Positions 40,571 to 49,359 of a DNA stretch of 64,000 nucleotides are shown here, piece by piece. Source of the DNA: Microbispora hainanensis (lineage in GTDB: Bacteria > Actinomycetota > Actinomycetes > Streptosporangiales > Streptosporangiaceae); contig NZ_CP108086.1 of the NCBI RefSeq assembly GCF_036186745.1, forward strand, positions 8,122,001 through 8,186,000. Reading direction: 5' to 3'. The notes below the pieces were generated by a model. That model was not told the origin of the DNA and did not search any database. It saw only the letters and a list, made by a program, of their open reading frames with translations. Both the position numbers and the translations under genes were made by a program. Numbering within the stretch: position 1 is the first letter of the stretch; each line of letters starts with the position of its first letter.

Positions 40571-42097
40571 GTGGTCACCCCTGATCTCGCACCCCGGAAC
40601 GGCGCCCGGCCGTCGACGCGTCGCGGCCGCCCGGCGTCCGCGGCCACCGCCCTCATCGGCTGGGTGGCGCTGTCGGCGGTGCTGCCCGGGGCGGCGCACC
40701 TGCGCGCGGGCCGGTGGCGCACCGGGCTGCTCCTGCTCGGCGGCTACCTGACCGTGGTCGTCGCCGTCGTGTGCGTGGCCCTCGGCGCGGACGCCGGCCT
40801 CGCCGGACGCGCGCTCGGCTGGCTGGGCCAGATCTCGCTGGTGTTCGGGGCCTGTGCCGTCGCCTGGTTCTGGCTGGTCATCCGTTCGTACGTCGTCCTG
40901 CGGCCCGGCCGGCTGCCCCGCAGGGGGCAGGTCCTCACCGGCCTGGTCGCGGGCGTGCTCGCGGTCACCGTCGCGGTGCCGTTCGCGATCGCCGCCCGAT
41001 ATGCGCGCGTATCCGAGGAGACCCTCGACTCGCTGTTCGCCGCGCCGGCCGGGACCGGCCAGGCCGCCGGTGTCGTACGCCGGGAGGACCCGTGGGCGGG
41101 CCGCGACCGGGTCAACGTGCTCCTGCTCGGGGGCGACTGGGGCGACAACCGGATCGGGATGCGCACCGACAGCATCAACGTCGCGAGCGTGGACGTGCAC
41201 ACCGGCAACACCGTGCTGCTTGGCCTGCCGCGCAACCTGGAACACGTCCGGTTCCCCCCGGGCAGCGCCATGGCCGCCCGCTTCCCCTTCGGCTTCCAGC
41301 TCCCGGAGTATCACCCCGGCTGGCGAGAGGACCTGCTGTTCTCGGTGTGGCAGTACGCCGACGACCATCCCGAGCTGTTCGGCGGGCGGCGGAACATGGG
41401 CGCCGAGGTCCTCAAGGAGACGGTCGGCCACATCCTCGGCCTGCGGATCGACTGGTACGCCCTGGTCAACATCTGGGGCTTCGCGAAGATGATCGACGCC
41501 CTCGGCGGGCTCGTGGTGTCGGTGGACCGCGACATCGTCTACGGCCTGCACGACGAGGGCGTCGTCAGGGCGGGCACCCGGCGGCTGAACGGCACCGAGG
41601 CGTTGTGGTACGCGCGCTCCCGCACCCTCAGTGACGACTTCGACCGGATGCACCGGCAGCGGTGCGTCCTCGGGGCCCTGCTCTCCCAGGCCGACCCGGC
41701 CACCGTGCTGACGCGGTTCACCGAGATCGCGGCGGCCACCCGCAGGCTGCTCAGCACCGACGTGCCCCGGCCCATGCTGGAACACCTGGTGCCGCTGGCC
41801 TGGAAGGTCAAGCACGCCGCGATCACCAGCCTGCAGTTCGTGCCGCCGCTGATCAACACCGCCTATCCCGACTGGGACCGGATCCGGCTGCTCACCGCCA
41901 AGGCGATCCGCGCCTCCGAGCACGCCCAGGCCGGTCCGTCCGCCCCACCGTCCGGCGCCCCGTCCGCTCAGGGACGGCACCGGCATCGGCACCGGCACTC
42001 GCCGCCGCCCTCCCCCACGCCCGTGCTCTCGCCCGAGGGAACGCCGAGCCCGATCGACGACGGCTGCGGGGCGCCGAGCGCGGCGATGACGAGCTGA
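40571..42097 (+). CDS. LytR-CpsA-Psr (LCP) family protein
   Basis: A 508-residue envelope protein. Four hydrophobic segments precede the LCP domain (about 25-45, 52-72, 83-104 and 112-136), more than the single anchor usual in LCP proteins. The LCP domain (about 175-395) has RVNVLLLGGDWG, GMRTDSINVASVDVHTG, LLGLPRNLEHV, INIWGF-type NIWGFAKMIDALGGL, GTEALWYARSRTLSDDFDRM and RQRCVLGAL. A Pro/Ser tail with an HRHRHRH stretch ends the protein. LCP enzymes attach teichoic acids, arabinogalactan or other polymers to peptidoglycan from lipid carriers. The GTG start has no clear ribosome site; TTGACG lies just upstream. Confidence 0.9.
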   Translation: MVTPDLAPRNGARPSTRRGRPASAATALIGWVALSAVLPGAAHLRAGRWRTGLLLLGGYLTVVVAVVCVALGADAGLAGRALGWLGQISLVFGACAVAWFWLVIRSYVVLRPGRLPRRGQVLTGLVAGVLAVTVAVPFAIAARYARVSEETLDSLFAAPAGTGQAAGVVRREDPWAGRDRVNVLLLGGDWGDNRIGMRTDSINVASVDVHTGNTVLLGLPRNLEHVRFPPGSAMAARFPFGFQLPEYHPGWREDLLFSVWQYADDHPELFGGRRNMGAEVLKETVGHILGLRIDWYALVNIWGFAKMIDALGGLVVSVDRDIVYGLHDEGVVRAGTRRLNGTEALWYARSRTLSDDFDRMHRQRCVLGALLSQADPATVLTRFTEIAAATRRLLSTDVPRPMLEHLVPLAWKVKHAAITSLQFVPPLINTAYPDWDRIRLLTAKAIRASEHAQAGPSAPPSGAPSAQGRHRHRHRHSPPPSPTPVLSPEGTPSPIDDGCGAPSAAMTS

Positions 42098-42140
42098 GCC
42101 GGGCTCTCCCGGCCGCGCCCGCCTCAGACAGGAGCGCGGG

Positions 42141-43136
42141 TCAGACGCGGAACGACGCGCGGGCCATGCGGCGCACCCGGTCCTCGTCCACCGTGTGCCC
42201 GAGACCCGGCTGGGTGAGCGGCACCGCGACGACCCCGCCGGACGCGCCGACGGGCGGGAGCACCACCTGCGCGCTCTTCGGCGGCTCTGCGACGTCGCTG
42301 GGCAGCGAGCAGCCGGGCAGGCTGGCGACGGCGACCGTCGCGGCCCGGGCCAGCCCCGCCCCGAGGCCGCCGGCGCAGACGATGTCCCACCCGGCCTCCA
42401 CCGCACGGTCGTGCGCGAGCCGTACGGCGCCGAGCGAGCCGAACTTCGCGGGACGCAGCAGCAGCGCCCGGCCCGCGTTGAGGCTCACCGCCTCGTCGAG
42501 CTCGGCCACCGAGGCCACCTCGACGGCGACCTGGGCCGACACCCGGTCTTGCAGGTCGGCGCTGGTCAGCAGGTCCTTGAAGGGGCGCTCGATGGCCACC
42601 ACCCCGTAGGCGTCCAGCGCCTCCAGCTGCGCGATCTCCGTGTAGGCGCCGCGCCCGTCCACCGCGATGGCCAGGCCGGGATAGGCGGCGCGCACGGCGC
42701 GCAGCGGCTCGACGTCCCAGCCGGGGTGGACGTCGAGGGTCACGTGCCCGTAGCCCGCGCACACGTGCCGGTTCACCCGGGCGACCATGCTCTCCAGGGA
42801 GCGGTCCGCCGACAGCCTGACGGTCGCGATCAGCGACGTGCGGCTGCCGCCGAGGGCGTGGGAGAGCGGGACGCCGTTCATGCGGCCCCACAGGTCCCAG
42901 CAGGCCATGTCTCCGGCCGCGCCGCCGGGGATCTCCCCCAGCTCCGACGGGTGCTCCCAGTCGATGCCGATGAGCGCGGGCAGGGCCCGCTCGAGCGGGC
43001 CGGCCTCGGCGGGATCGACGGCCTCGCCCCACCCGACCATGCCGCCGTAGTCCGTGATCTTCACCAGGACGGTCTCCGGACGCCTGCCGTACGGCAGGGT
43101 CATCCTGAAGACCTCCAGCTCCCGGACACGCGGCAC
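42141..43136 (-). CDS. Enolase-superfamily protein (OSBS/muconate-cycloisomerase-like) lacking expected catalytic lysines
   Basis: A 331-residue protein with the capping domain and barrel of the mandelate racemase/muconate lactonizing/OSBS group. The layout is clear: GWGEAVDP near the N-terminus, DMACWDLWGR, then the barrel. The usual K-x-K at the end of strand 2 reads HVTLDVHPGWD. The metal site reads AVDGRGAYTE (for DANxxY), AIERPF (kept) and VAVEVAS (kept acidic). The final Lys region reads LLLRPAKFGSLG, where the aligned Lys is Arg. Binding residues may persist, but the standard base-catalysed chemistry should not work. It is the last gene on the minus strand after the MFS transporter. 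Confidence 0.8.
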   Translation of the reverse strand: MPRVRELEVFRMTLPYGRRPETVLVKITDYGGMVGWGEAVDPAEAGPLERALPALIGIDWEHPSELGEIPGGAAGDMACWDLWGRMNGVPLSHALGGSRTSLIATVRLSADRSLESMVARVNRHVCAGYGHVTLDVHPGWDVEPLRAVRAAYPGLAIAVDGRGAYTEIAQLEALDAYGVVAIERPFKDLLTSADLQDRVSAQVAVEVASVAELDEAVSLNAGRALLLRPAKFGSLGAVRLAHDRAVEAGWDIVCAGGLGAGLARAATVAVASLPGCSLPSDVAEPPKSAQVVLPPVGASGGVVAVPLTQPGLGHTVDEDRVRRMARASFRV

Positions 43137-43243
43137 TCGGATCCCCTCGCTTCTCCCCCCGGACCCGCCGAAGGCCGCCCCGGCGGCGCCTCGGTGGCGC
43201 TACGTCCGGCCGGCCTGCTCTACGGCGGGATATCCGGGATTCC

Positions 43244-44611
43244 CTAGACCTCCATGGTGCCCGGTTCGCGGCGGTGCTCGAAACGGCCGCCCACGAGAGT
43301 GGCCGTGCCCGCCATGACGACCAGCAGGCCGAGGCAGGTCACGTACACCCACGGACGGCCCCCGTACGCGGCGAAAACGGCCCCGGTGACCGCGACGGCG
43401 ACGACGGAGAAGACCGACTCTCCGATGCTCAGCGACGAGCTGTTGCGGCCCTCCTCCCCCGGCGCGGACAGCTCCAGCACCAGCACCGACAACGTCGGGA
43501 AGATCATCCCGATGCCCAGGCCCGCCACGATCCAGCCCCCGAAGACCACGAGGGCCGGCGTGGCGGGGATCACGATCAAAGCGGTGACGCAGATGCCGGC
43601 GGCGATCAGGGTCGCGCCGAGGCGGATGGTCATCGCCCGCGCGTGGGGCCTGCGGCCCTGGATCCACGAGCCGAGCGACCAGGCGAGTGCCCCGCCGGTG
43701 AGCGCGAGCCCGGCCTCGGCCGTGTTCAGGTGCCGCTCCTGCACCAGCATCAGCGGGACGAACACCTCGGCGGCGAAGAACGCTCCGGCGGCCAGGCCGC
43801 GCAGCGCGATCACGGTGGGCAGTCCGCGGGCGGCGCGCAGCGTCCCCTTCGGCAGCAGCTTCGGCAGCGTCAGCGCGAGGATCGCCAGCCCGGCGACCGC
43901 GAGGACGATCCCCGCGCCCGCCGCGCCGCTGCCGTACTGCAGCAGCGCCGCGCCGATCGCGGCGCAGACGCCCCAGGCGAACCGGGGCAGGAAGGCCCGG
44001 CCCATCGCCTCCCTGGGCTGCCCCTCCCCGGCGGGCAGTCCCCGATACATGATCAGCGCGGCGGGGAGCGACAGCACCGCCACGCCCAGGAAGATCAGGC
44101 GCCAGCTCCAGGTCTCCGCCACGAAGCCGGTGACGGCCGGGCCGACCACGGACGGCAGCACCCACGCCGCGGCCAGCACGGAGAACACCCGCGGGTGCAT
44201 GGCCGAGGGGTACGCCTGGGCGACCAGGACGTACAACGCCACGTTGAACAGACCACCGCCGAGCCCCTGGAGGAACCGGCCCACGAGGAAGACCTCCATG
44301 TCGGGCGCGAACCCGGACACCGCGAGCCCGGCGAGGAACCCCGCCACTCCCGTCCACAGGGCGGGGTACGGCCCCCGGGCGTCGCTCCAGCGTCCCCCCA
44401 CCACCGTGGCGATGACGTTCGCCGCCATGCCGCCGCTGAACGCCAGGCCGTAGAGGTGGTAGCCGTTCAGCTCCCGGCCGATGAGCGGCATCGCGGTGGC
44501 CACCGCCAGATATTCGAACGCCACGAGCATGACGAGAGCCACGATCCCGACGCTCAGGGCACGGTAGCGCCGGCTGAAGACGGCGGCTGGAGCGGTCATT
44601 ACCGAAGACAT
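43244..44611 (-). CDS. MFS transporter (drug-efflux type)
   Basis: A 455-residue major facilitator with about 12-14 hydrophobic helices. The loop 2-3 motif reads GGRWSDARGPYP, close to the G-x-x-x-D-R-x-G-R pattern, and VGRFLQGLGGGLFNVALYVL corresponds to the fourth helix with its conserved Arg. An ATG at 44611 begins a short tail before helix 1. It begins 17 bases after the VWA gene on the same strand, so it may be read on the same transcript as the MoxR cluster. The substrate is unknown. Confidence 0.9.
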   Translation of the reverse strand: MSSVMTAPAAVFSRRYRALSVGIVALVMLVAFEYLAVATAMPLIGRELNGYHLYGLAFSGGMAANVIATVVGGRWSDARGPYPALWTGVAGFLAGLAVSGFAPDMEVFLVGRFLQGLGGGLFNVALYVLVAQAYPSAMHPRVFSVLAAAWVLPSVVGPAVTGFVAETWSWRLIFLGVAVLSLPAALIMYRGLPAGEGQPREAMGRAFLPRFAWGVCAAIGAALLQYGSGAAGAGIVLAVAGLAILALTLPKLLPKGTLRAARGLPTVIALRGLAAGAFFAAEVFVPLMLVQERHLNTAEAGLALTGGALAWSLGSWIQGRRPHARAMTIRLGATLIAAGICVTALIVIPATPALVVFGGWIVAGLGIGMIFPTLSVLVLELSAPGEEGRNSSSLSIGESVFSVVAVAVTGAVFAAYGGRPWVYVTCLGLLVVMAGTATLVGGRFEHRREPGTMEV

Positions 44612-44628
44612 GATACGGACATTACATA

Positions 44629-45762
44629 TCACCGTCCGGGCGCGGGAATGCGACCTTGGTCGTACGACCGGCGCTCTATGGCGGCCGCCATGAGGCCGGG
44701 AAAGGCGTCCGGCGAGCAGGCGAAGACCGGCACGCCCATCGCGGCCAGCGCCGCCGCGTTGTCGTGGTCGTACTGCGGCGTGCCCTCGTCCGACAGCGCG
44801 AGCAGCACGATCACCTGGACCCCGGCGGCGGTCATGGCGGCGATCCGGCGCAGCATCTCCTCACGCGGCCCGCCCTCGTACAGGTCGCTGATCAGCAGGA
44901 AGATCGTGCCGGCCGGCCGGGTGACGAGCCGCTCGCAGTAGGCCACCGCGCGGTTGATGTCGGTGCCGCCGCCGAGCTGGGTGCCGAACAGCACCTCGAC
45001 GGGGTCGTGCAGCCGATCGGTCAGGTCGGCCACGGCCGTGTCGAAGGCCACGAACGAGGTCTTGAGCGAGCGCATCGACGCGAGCACCGCGGCGAAGACC
45101 CCCGCGTACACCACCGATGCGGCCATCGAGCCGCTCTGGTCGACGGCCAGCACGACCTCCCGCTGGACGGCCCGCTGCCCCCGGGCGTACCCGACCAGCC
45201 GGGACGGCACGACGGTCCTCCGCTCGGGGAGGTAGTTGCGCAGGTTCGCCCGGATCGTACGGTTCCAGTCGACCTCGGCCGTCCTCCTGGGCCGGTGGGT
45301 CCTCGCCGAGCGGTCGAGCGCGCCGCTGACGGCCGTCAGGGTGCGCCGCGTCAGCCGGGCCTCCAGCTCCCGCACGACCGTGCGGACGACGGCCCTTGCC
45401 GACTCGCGTGCCCGCTCCGGCATCAGCCGGCTCAGCGACAGCAGCGTGCCCACCAGGTGCACGTCGGGCTCGACGGCCTCCAGCATCTCGGGCTCCAGCA
45501 GGAGCCGGGTCAGGTCGAGCCGCTCGATGGCGTCCTTCTGCATGACCTGCACGACACCCGCGGGGAAGCACTCCCTGATGTCCCCCAGCCAGCGGGCCAC
45601 CCGGGGCGCGGACGCGCCGAGGCCGGCGCCGCGTTGCTCCTGCGCGTCGTAAAGGGCCGTGAGGGCGGCGTCCATCCGGGCGTCCACGCCTTCGAGCGTC
45701 CCCTCCGCCGCGCCGCCCAGCACCAGCCGCCAGCGGCGCAGCCGCTCCTCCTCGCCGTCCAT
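44629..45762 (-). CDS. VWA-domain protein (CoxE-like) of the MoxR cluster
   Basis: A 377-residue protein. An N-terminal helical region (about 1-190) is followed by a von Willebrand A domain (about 200-365) with an intact metal-dependent adhesion site: DQSGSM (D-x-S-x-S), a conserved Thr in GGGTDINRA and Asp in LISDLYEGG. Such proteins pair with MoxR-type AAA+ ATPases as substrate- or metal-linked adaptors. The ATG at 45762 shares a base with the DUF5682 stop (TGATG), so the two are translated together. The partner or target of the complex is unknown. Confidence 0.92.
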   Translation of the reverse strand: MDGEEERLRRWRLVLGGAAEGTLEGVDARMDAALTALYDAQEQRGAGLGASAPRVARWLGDIRECFPAGVVQVMQKDAIERLDLTRLLLEPEMLEAVEPDVHLVGTLLSLSRLMPERARESARAVVRTVVRELEARLTRRTLTAVSGALDRSARTHRPRRTAEVDWNRTIRANLRNYLPERRTVVPSRLVGYARGQRAVQREVVLAVDQSGSMAASVVYAGVFAAVLASMRSLKTSFVAFDTAVADLTDRLHDPVEVLFGTQLGGGTDINRAVAYCERLVTRPAGTIFLLISDLYEGGPREEMLRRIAAMTAAGVQVIVLLALSDEGTPQYDHDNAAALAAMGVPVFACSPDAFPGLMAAAIERRSYDQGRIPAPGR

Positions 45763-48302
45763 CAGGCCCTCCCCGCGTGTCCCAGGATCTCGCGCACGGT
45801 CCGTACGGCCGCCGCGGCCGGCCCGTCGTCGTACCCGGCCTCCTCCTCGCCACCGGACGCCGCGCCGGAGCGGACCCTGCGGCCGATCATCCGCCGCTCC
45901 GGCGCGGGAAACGCCCCGAACGTGCGCCGCAGCAACGGCAGCACGTCCACGAACGCCTCGGGTGACAGGCCGGTGAGCCAGGCGTCCACGACGGCCAGCA
46001 GGCGCGGGTCGTGGACGAGCAGCAGGCCGCCCCCGGACAGGAAGCCCTCCATCCAGGCCGCCGACCGGGCCGGGAGGTCGCCGGACGACATCGCCCGCGC
46101 CATGCGGGCGGCCACGTCGTCCTCCAGCGCCTCGGCGTCGAACAGGATCCGCACGATCCGGCCGTCGAGCAGCCCCGGCAGGTCGTCGCGCCGGGCGATC
46201 CCCGCCAGCGTCGCGAGCCACCGGCCGCCGCCCATCAACCCGGCGGCCGTGTGGACGCCGTCCATCAGCGCCGCCATCTCCCGGGCCGCGTCCTCGTCCA
46301 GCCCCGTGAGGGCGGGCGACAGCCCGGCGCAGATCCGCGCGAGCATCGACTCGGTGACGCCCGCGAGGCCCTCGGTGCCGCGCACGTCCCCATAGCGGCG
46401 GGCCCGCACGAGCGCGGGCAGCGCCCCCATGAGGTGGCGCACCTCGCCGTCGAGCGCCGCCCGGTCCTCTATCCGCCCCAGGACATACGTCAGCGCGTCC
46501 GGCAGGTGGGCGAGCAGGCAGCGCTCGACCAGCGCGGCCAGCTCGGGCAGGCCCGCGCCGTTCGCGAGGTCGCGGACGCGGGCGGTCGCCGCCGCCTCGA
46601 CCGTGATCCCCCACACGGCCGCCTCGATGAGGGCCACGTCGAGCTCCGGACGCCACTCCAGCGACCACGACTCCTTGAACGTCCCCTTGCTCCGGGCCTG
46701 CCGTGGCGTCCCCCAGGGCACGCCCAGCAGGGCGAGCCGGTGCAGCAACCGGCTGCGGCCGAGGTCGAGCGGCCTGCGCAGGTCGAGGTCGTGCTCCCCG
46801 GCCATGACCTCGGGCTTCATGCGCAGCCGCCGCTGCTCGTCGCGCAGGTCACGCCGCAGCGGCACCATCGGCGTGGTGTCCGGCACCCGCCCGAGCCGCT
46901 CCCCGACGACCATCCGCCGCCGGACCAGCTCGACCGGCAGCTCGTCGCCGCCGCACAGCACCGCCCTGACCGCGTCGGTGACCTCCGACAGACCGGCGAG
47001 CGGCCTGCCGCGCAGCGCCGCCAGGCCCTCGGCCAGCCGTACGGCCTCGATGACGTGCGCGGAGGAGACGGGCAGGCCCTCCTCCCGCAGGATCGCGGCG
47101 GCGCGGGCCAGCCAGCGCTCCACGGGGTGGTCGGGCGCCGTGAACAGGTGCTCGTACCACCCGGGCGCGCCGACCCCCGCGCCGTAGCCCGCGCCGGCGG
47201 CGAGCCGTCCGTGGGTCCACGGCACCCAGGTCACCTCGACCCTGACCTTCGGCAGGCCGCGCAGCAGCCGCTCGTCCTCAGCCGCGGAGGGCAGCCCGCC
47301 GGGCCCGTCCGGCGTGCCCGGGCCCGGCCCCGCGGTCCGGCCGGTCTCCCGGGCATGTCCCCCGGGCACTCCCGGTGCAGGCGAGGCCGGTGCAGGCGGA
47401 GTCGGCGTGGGCAGGGTCGGTGCAGGCGGAGTCGGCGTGGGCAGGGTCGGTGCAGGCGGAGTCGGCGTGGGCAGGGTCGGCGTGGGCAGGGTCAGTGCGG
47501 GCAGGGTCAGTGCGGGCAGGTGCCAGGCCCCGCAGACCACCGCGATCCGGGTGAAGCCCTCGCGCGTCGCCTTCCGCAGCGTCCTGCGCATGTACGCCTC
47601 GCGCCGGGCCTCGACGCCCTCCGCGACGTGCCCCTCACGCGCGGCCCGCATCGCCTCGGCGACCACGTCGAGCGTCCCGGCCTCGCCCCGGTGCTCGACC
47701 AGGTCCTCCCACCACCGCTCCGGGTCGTCGTATCCCGCCGCGCGGGCGAGCTCGCCGATGGGATCGCGGCGTACGGGGTCGGCGTCGAGCGCGAGGCTGT
47801 GCGCGGCGGGCAGGTCGCAGAACCGCACCTCGACGCCCGCCCTGACGGCGTAGGCGATCGCCTGCCACTCCGGGGAGAACTCCGCGAACGGCCAGAAGGC
47901 GGCCCGCGACGGCTCTCCCGGCACGTACGCCAGCAGAGCTACGGGCGGGCGCATGCCGGGATCGGCGGCGAGCGCCACTAGGGCGTCGGCCTCGGGCGGG
48001 CCTTCGACGAGCACCAGATCGGGCCGGATCCGGTTCAGCTCGTCGCGCACGGCCCTGGCCGATCCCGGCCCGTGGTGCCGCACCCCCAACACCGACACCC
48101 CCGGCACCGGCACCCCCGGCACCGGCACCCCCGGCACCGGCACCCTCGGCACCGGCACCTCCTGCGCCGGATCCTCCGGCCTGCTCCCGCCACCCGAGTG
48201 GCCCCGGTCGTCGTGGTCGTCGCCACTCCGGGAACCGCCCCGGCCGCCACGCCGGTCGCCGTCCGGGCCGGGGAAGGCGCCGGCGGCGATCTCAGCCGGC
48301 AT
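45762..48302 (-). CDS. DUF5682-family protein
   Basis: An 846-residue protein of a family of unknown function that travels with MoxR and VWA genes. Its hallmark region follows a low-complexity N-terminus: VLGVRHHGPGSARAVRDELN, LVLVEGPPEADALVAL, PVALLAYVPG, AFWPFAEFSPEWQAIAYA and VRFCDLPAAHSLA, and the core ends IAVVCGAWHLPAL. The pattern recalls TraB/ChaN-type domains that also carry GxRHH and GP motifs. Two expanded repeats (VPVPG units near the N-terminus and LPTPTPPAP units near residue 280) are inserted into it. The ATG at 48302 is preferred; a GTG at 48326 is possible. It overlaps the MoxR gene end by 11 bases. Confidence 0.88.
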   Translation of the reverse strand: MPAEIAAGAFPGPDGDRRGGRGGSRSGDDHDDRGHSGGGSRPEDPAQEVPVPRVPVPGVPVPGVPVPGVSVLGVRHHGPGSARAVRDELNRIRPDLVLVEGPPEADALVALAADPGMRPPVALLAYVPGEPSRAAFWPFAEFSPEWQAIAYAVRAGVEVRFCDLPAAHSLALDADPVRRDPIGELARAAGYDDPERWWEDLVEHRGEAGTLDVVAEAMRAAREGHVAEGVEARREAYMRRTLRKATREGFTRIAVVCGAWHLPALTLPALTLPTPTLPTPTPPAPTLPTPTPPAPTLPTPTPPAPASPAPGVPGGHARETGRTAGPGPGTPDGPGGLPSAAEDERLLRGLPKVRVEVTWVPWTHGRLAAGAGYGAGVGAPGWYEHLFTAPDHPVERWLARAAAILREEGLPVSSAHVIEAVRLAEGLAALRGRPLAGLSEVTDAVRAVLCGGDELPVELVRRRMVVGERLGRVPDTTPMVPLRRDLRDEQRRLRMKPEVMAGEHDLDLRRPLDLGRSRLLHRLALLGVPWGTPRQARSKGTFKESWSLEWRPELDVALIEAAVWGITVEAAATARVRDLANGAGLPELAALVERCLLAHLPDALTYVLGRIEDRAALDGEVRHLMGALPALVRARRYGDVRGTEGLAGVTESMLARICAGLSPALTGLDEDAAREMAALMDGVHTAAGLMGGGRWLATLAGIARRDDLPGLLDGRIVRILFDAEALEDDVAARMARAMSSGDLPARSAAWMEGFLSGGGLLLVHDPRLLAVVDAWLTGLSPEAFVDVLPLLRRTFGAFPAPERRMIGRRVRSGAASGGEEEAGYDDGPAAAAVRTVREILGHAGRA
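47390..47519 (-). repeat. 30/15-bp in-frame repeat in the DUF5682 gene (TPTPPAP units)
   Basis: A 30-base unit is repeated three times (starts at 47401, 47431, 47461), followed by 15-base derivatives, encoding Leu-Pro-Thr-Pro-Thr-Pro-Pro-Ala-Pro runs. It sits between the conserved CGAWHLPAL motif and the middle part of the protein. Confidence 0.85.
48091..48160 (-). repeat. 15-bp in-frame repeat in the DUF5682 gene (VPVPG units)
   Basis: Four to five 15-base units encode Val-Pro-Val-Pro-Gly immediately before the conserved GVRHHGPGS motif. The Val-Pro-Gly composition is like elastin and should be flexible. Confidence 0.85.
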
Positions 48303-49359
48303 CGCGGCAGGCCCGGTAGAAGTCACGCCAGTCGTCGCGGTCGCGGACGACCGTCTCCAGGTATTCCTGCCAGACCACGCGGTCGGACACCGGGTCCTGG
48401 ACCACCGCCCCCACGATGCCGCCCGCGACGTCGGCCGGGCGCAGCACGCCGTCCCCGAAGTGGGCGGCGAGCACGATCCCGTTGGTGACGACCGAGATGG
48501 CCTCAGCCGTGCTGAGCGTGCCGCTTGGCGACTTGATCTTGGTCCGCCCGTCGGAGGTCACGCCCGCGCGCAGCTCCCGGAAGACCGTCACAACGCGGCG
48601 GATCTCCTCCAAACCGGTCACGGTCTCCGGCAGCTCCAGGGCGCGGCCGAGCTGCGCCACCCGCCGGGCCACGATGCCGACCTCCTCCTCCGTGCTGGCG
48701 GGCACCGGCAGCACGACGGTGTTGAACCGCCTGCGCAGCGCGCTCGACAGCTCGTTGACCCCGCGGTCGCGGTCGTTGGCGGTGGCGATGACGTTGAAGC
48801 CCTTGGCCGCCTGCACCTCCTCCCCCAGCTCGGGGATCGGCAGCGTCTTCTCGGACAGCACGGTGATCAGGGCGTCCTGGACGTCGGACGGCATGCGGGT
48901 CAGCTCCTCGATCCTGGCCAGCCGTCCCTCCGCCATGGCCCGCATGACCGGGCTCGGCGTCAGCGCCCCTCGGGACGGGCCCTCCGACAGCAGCCGCGCG
49001 TAGTTCCACCCGTAACGCACGGCCTCCTCCGCCGTGCCGGCCGTGCCCTGCACGAGCAGGGTCGAGTCGCCGCTGATCGCCGCGGCGAGATGCTCGGACA
49101 ACCAGGTCTTGGCCGTGCCGGGCACGCCGAGCAGCAGCAGTGCCCTGTCGGTGGCGAGCGTCGCCACCGCGACCTCGACGATCCTGCGCGGGCCGATGTA
49201 CTTCGGCGTGATCTGGCCGCCGTCCCCCAGCACGTAGGTCGTCACCGCCCAGGGCGACAGCCGCCAGCCCGGTGGGCGCGGCCGGTCGTCGGTCTTCGCG
49301 AGGATCGCCAGCTCGTCGGCGAACTGGTCCTCCGCGTGCGGGCGCAGAATGCCGGTCAC
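48292..49359 (-). CDS. MoxR-family AAA+ ATPase
   Basis: A 355-residue AAA+ ATPase of the MoxR group. Walker A is LLLGVPGTAKTWLSEHLAAA (about residues 74-93). Walker B is in RLARIEELTRMPSDVQDALI, with sensor 1 in FNVIATANDRDRGVNELSSA and the arginine-finger region ALRRRFNTVVLPVP. The GTG start overlaps the DUF5691 stop in a GTGA junction and its end overlaps the DUF5682 start. MoxR ATPases act with VWA proteins to remodel or activate a target protein, often by metal insertion; here the target is unknown. Confidence 0.94.
   Translation of the reverse strand: MTGILRPHAEDQFADELAILAKTDDRPRPPGWRLSPWAVTTYVLGDGGQITPKYIGPRRIVEVAVATLATDRALLLLGVPGTAKTWLSEHLAAAISGDSTLLVQGTAGTAEEAVRYGWNYARLLSEGPSRGALTPSPVMRAMAEGRLARIEELTRMPSDVQDALITVLSEKTLPIPELGEEVQAAKGFNVIATANDRDRGVNELSSALRRRFNTVVLPVPASTEEEVGIVARRVAQLGRALELPETVTGLEEIRRVVTVFRELRAGVTSDGRTKIKSPSGTLSTAEAISVVTNGIVLAAHFGDGVLRPADVAGGIVGAVVQDPVSDRVVWQEYLETVVRDRDDWRDFYRACRDAG

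Noticed and set aside
42098..42113. Terminator after the LCP gene
   Set aside because: GCCGGG-CTCT-CCCGGC gives only a 6-bp stem directly after the stop codon. It is possible but too weak to list with the stronger hairpins.
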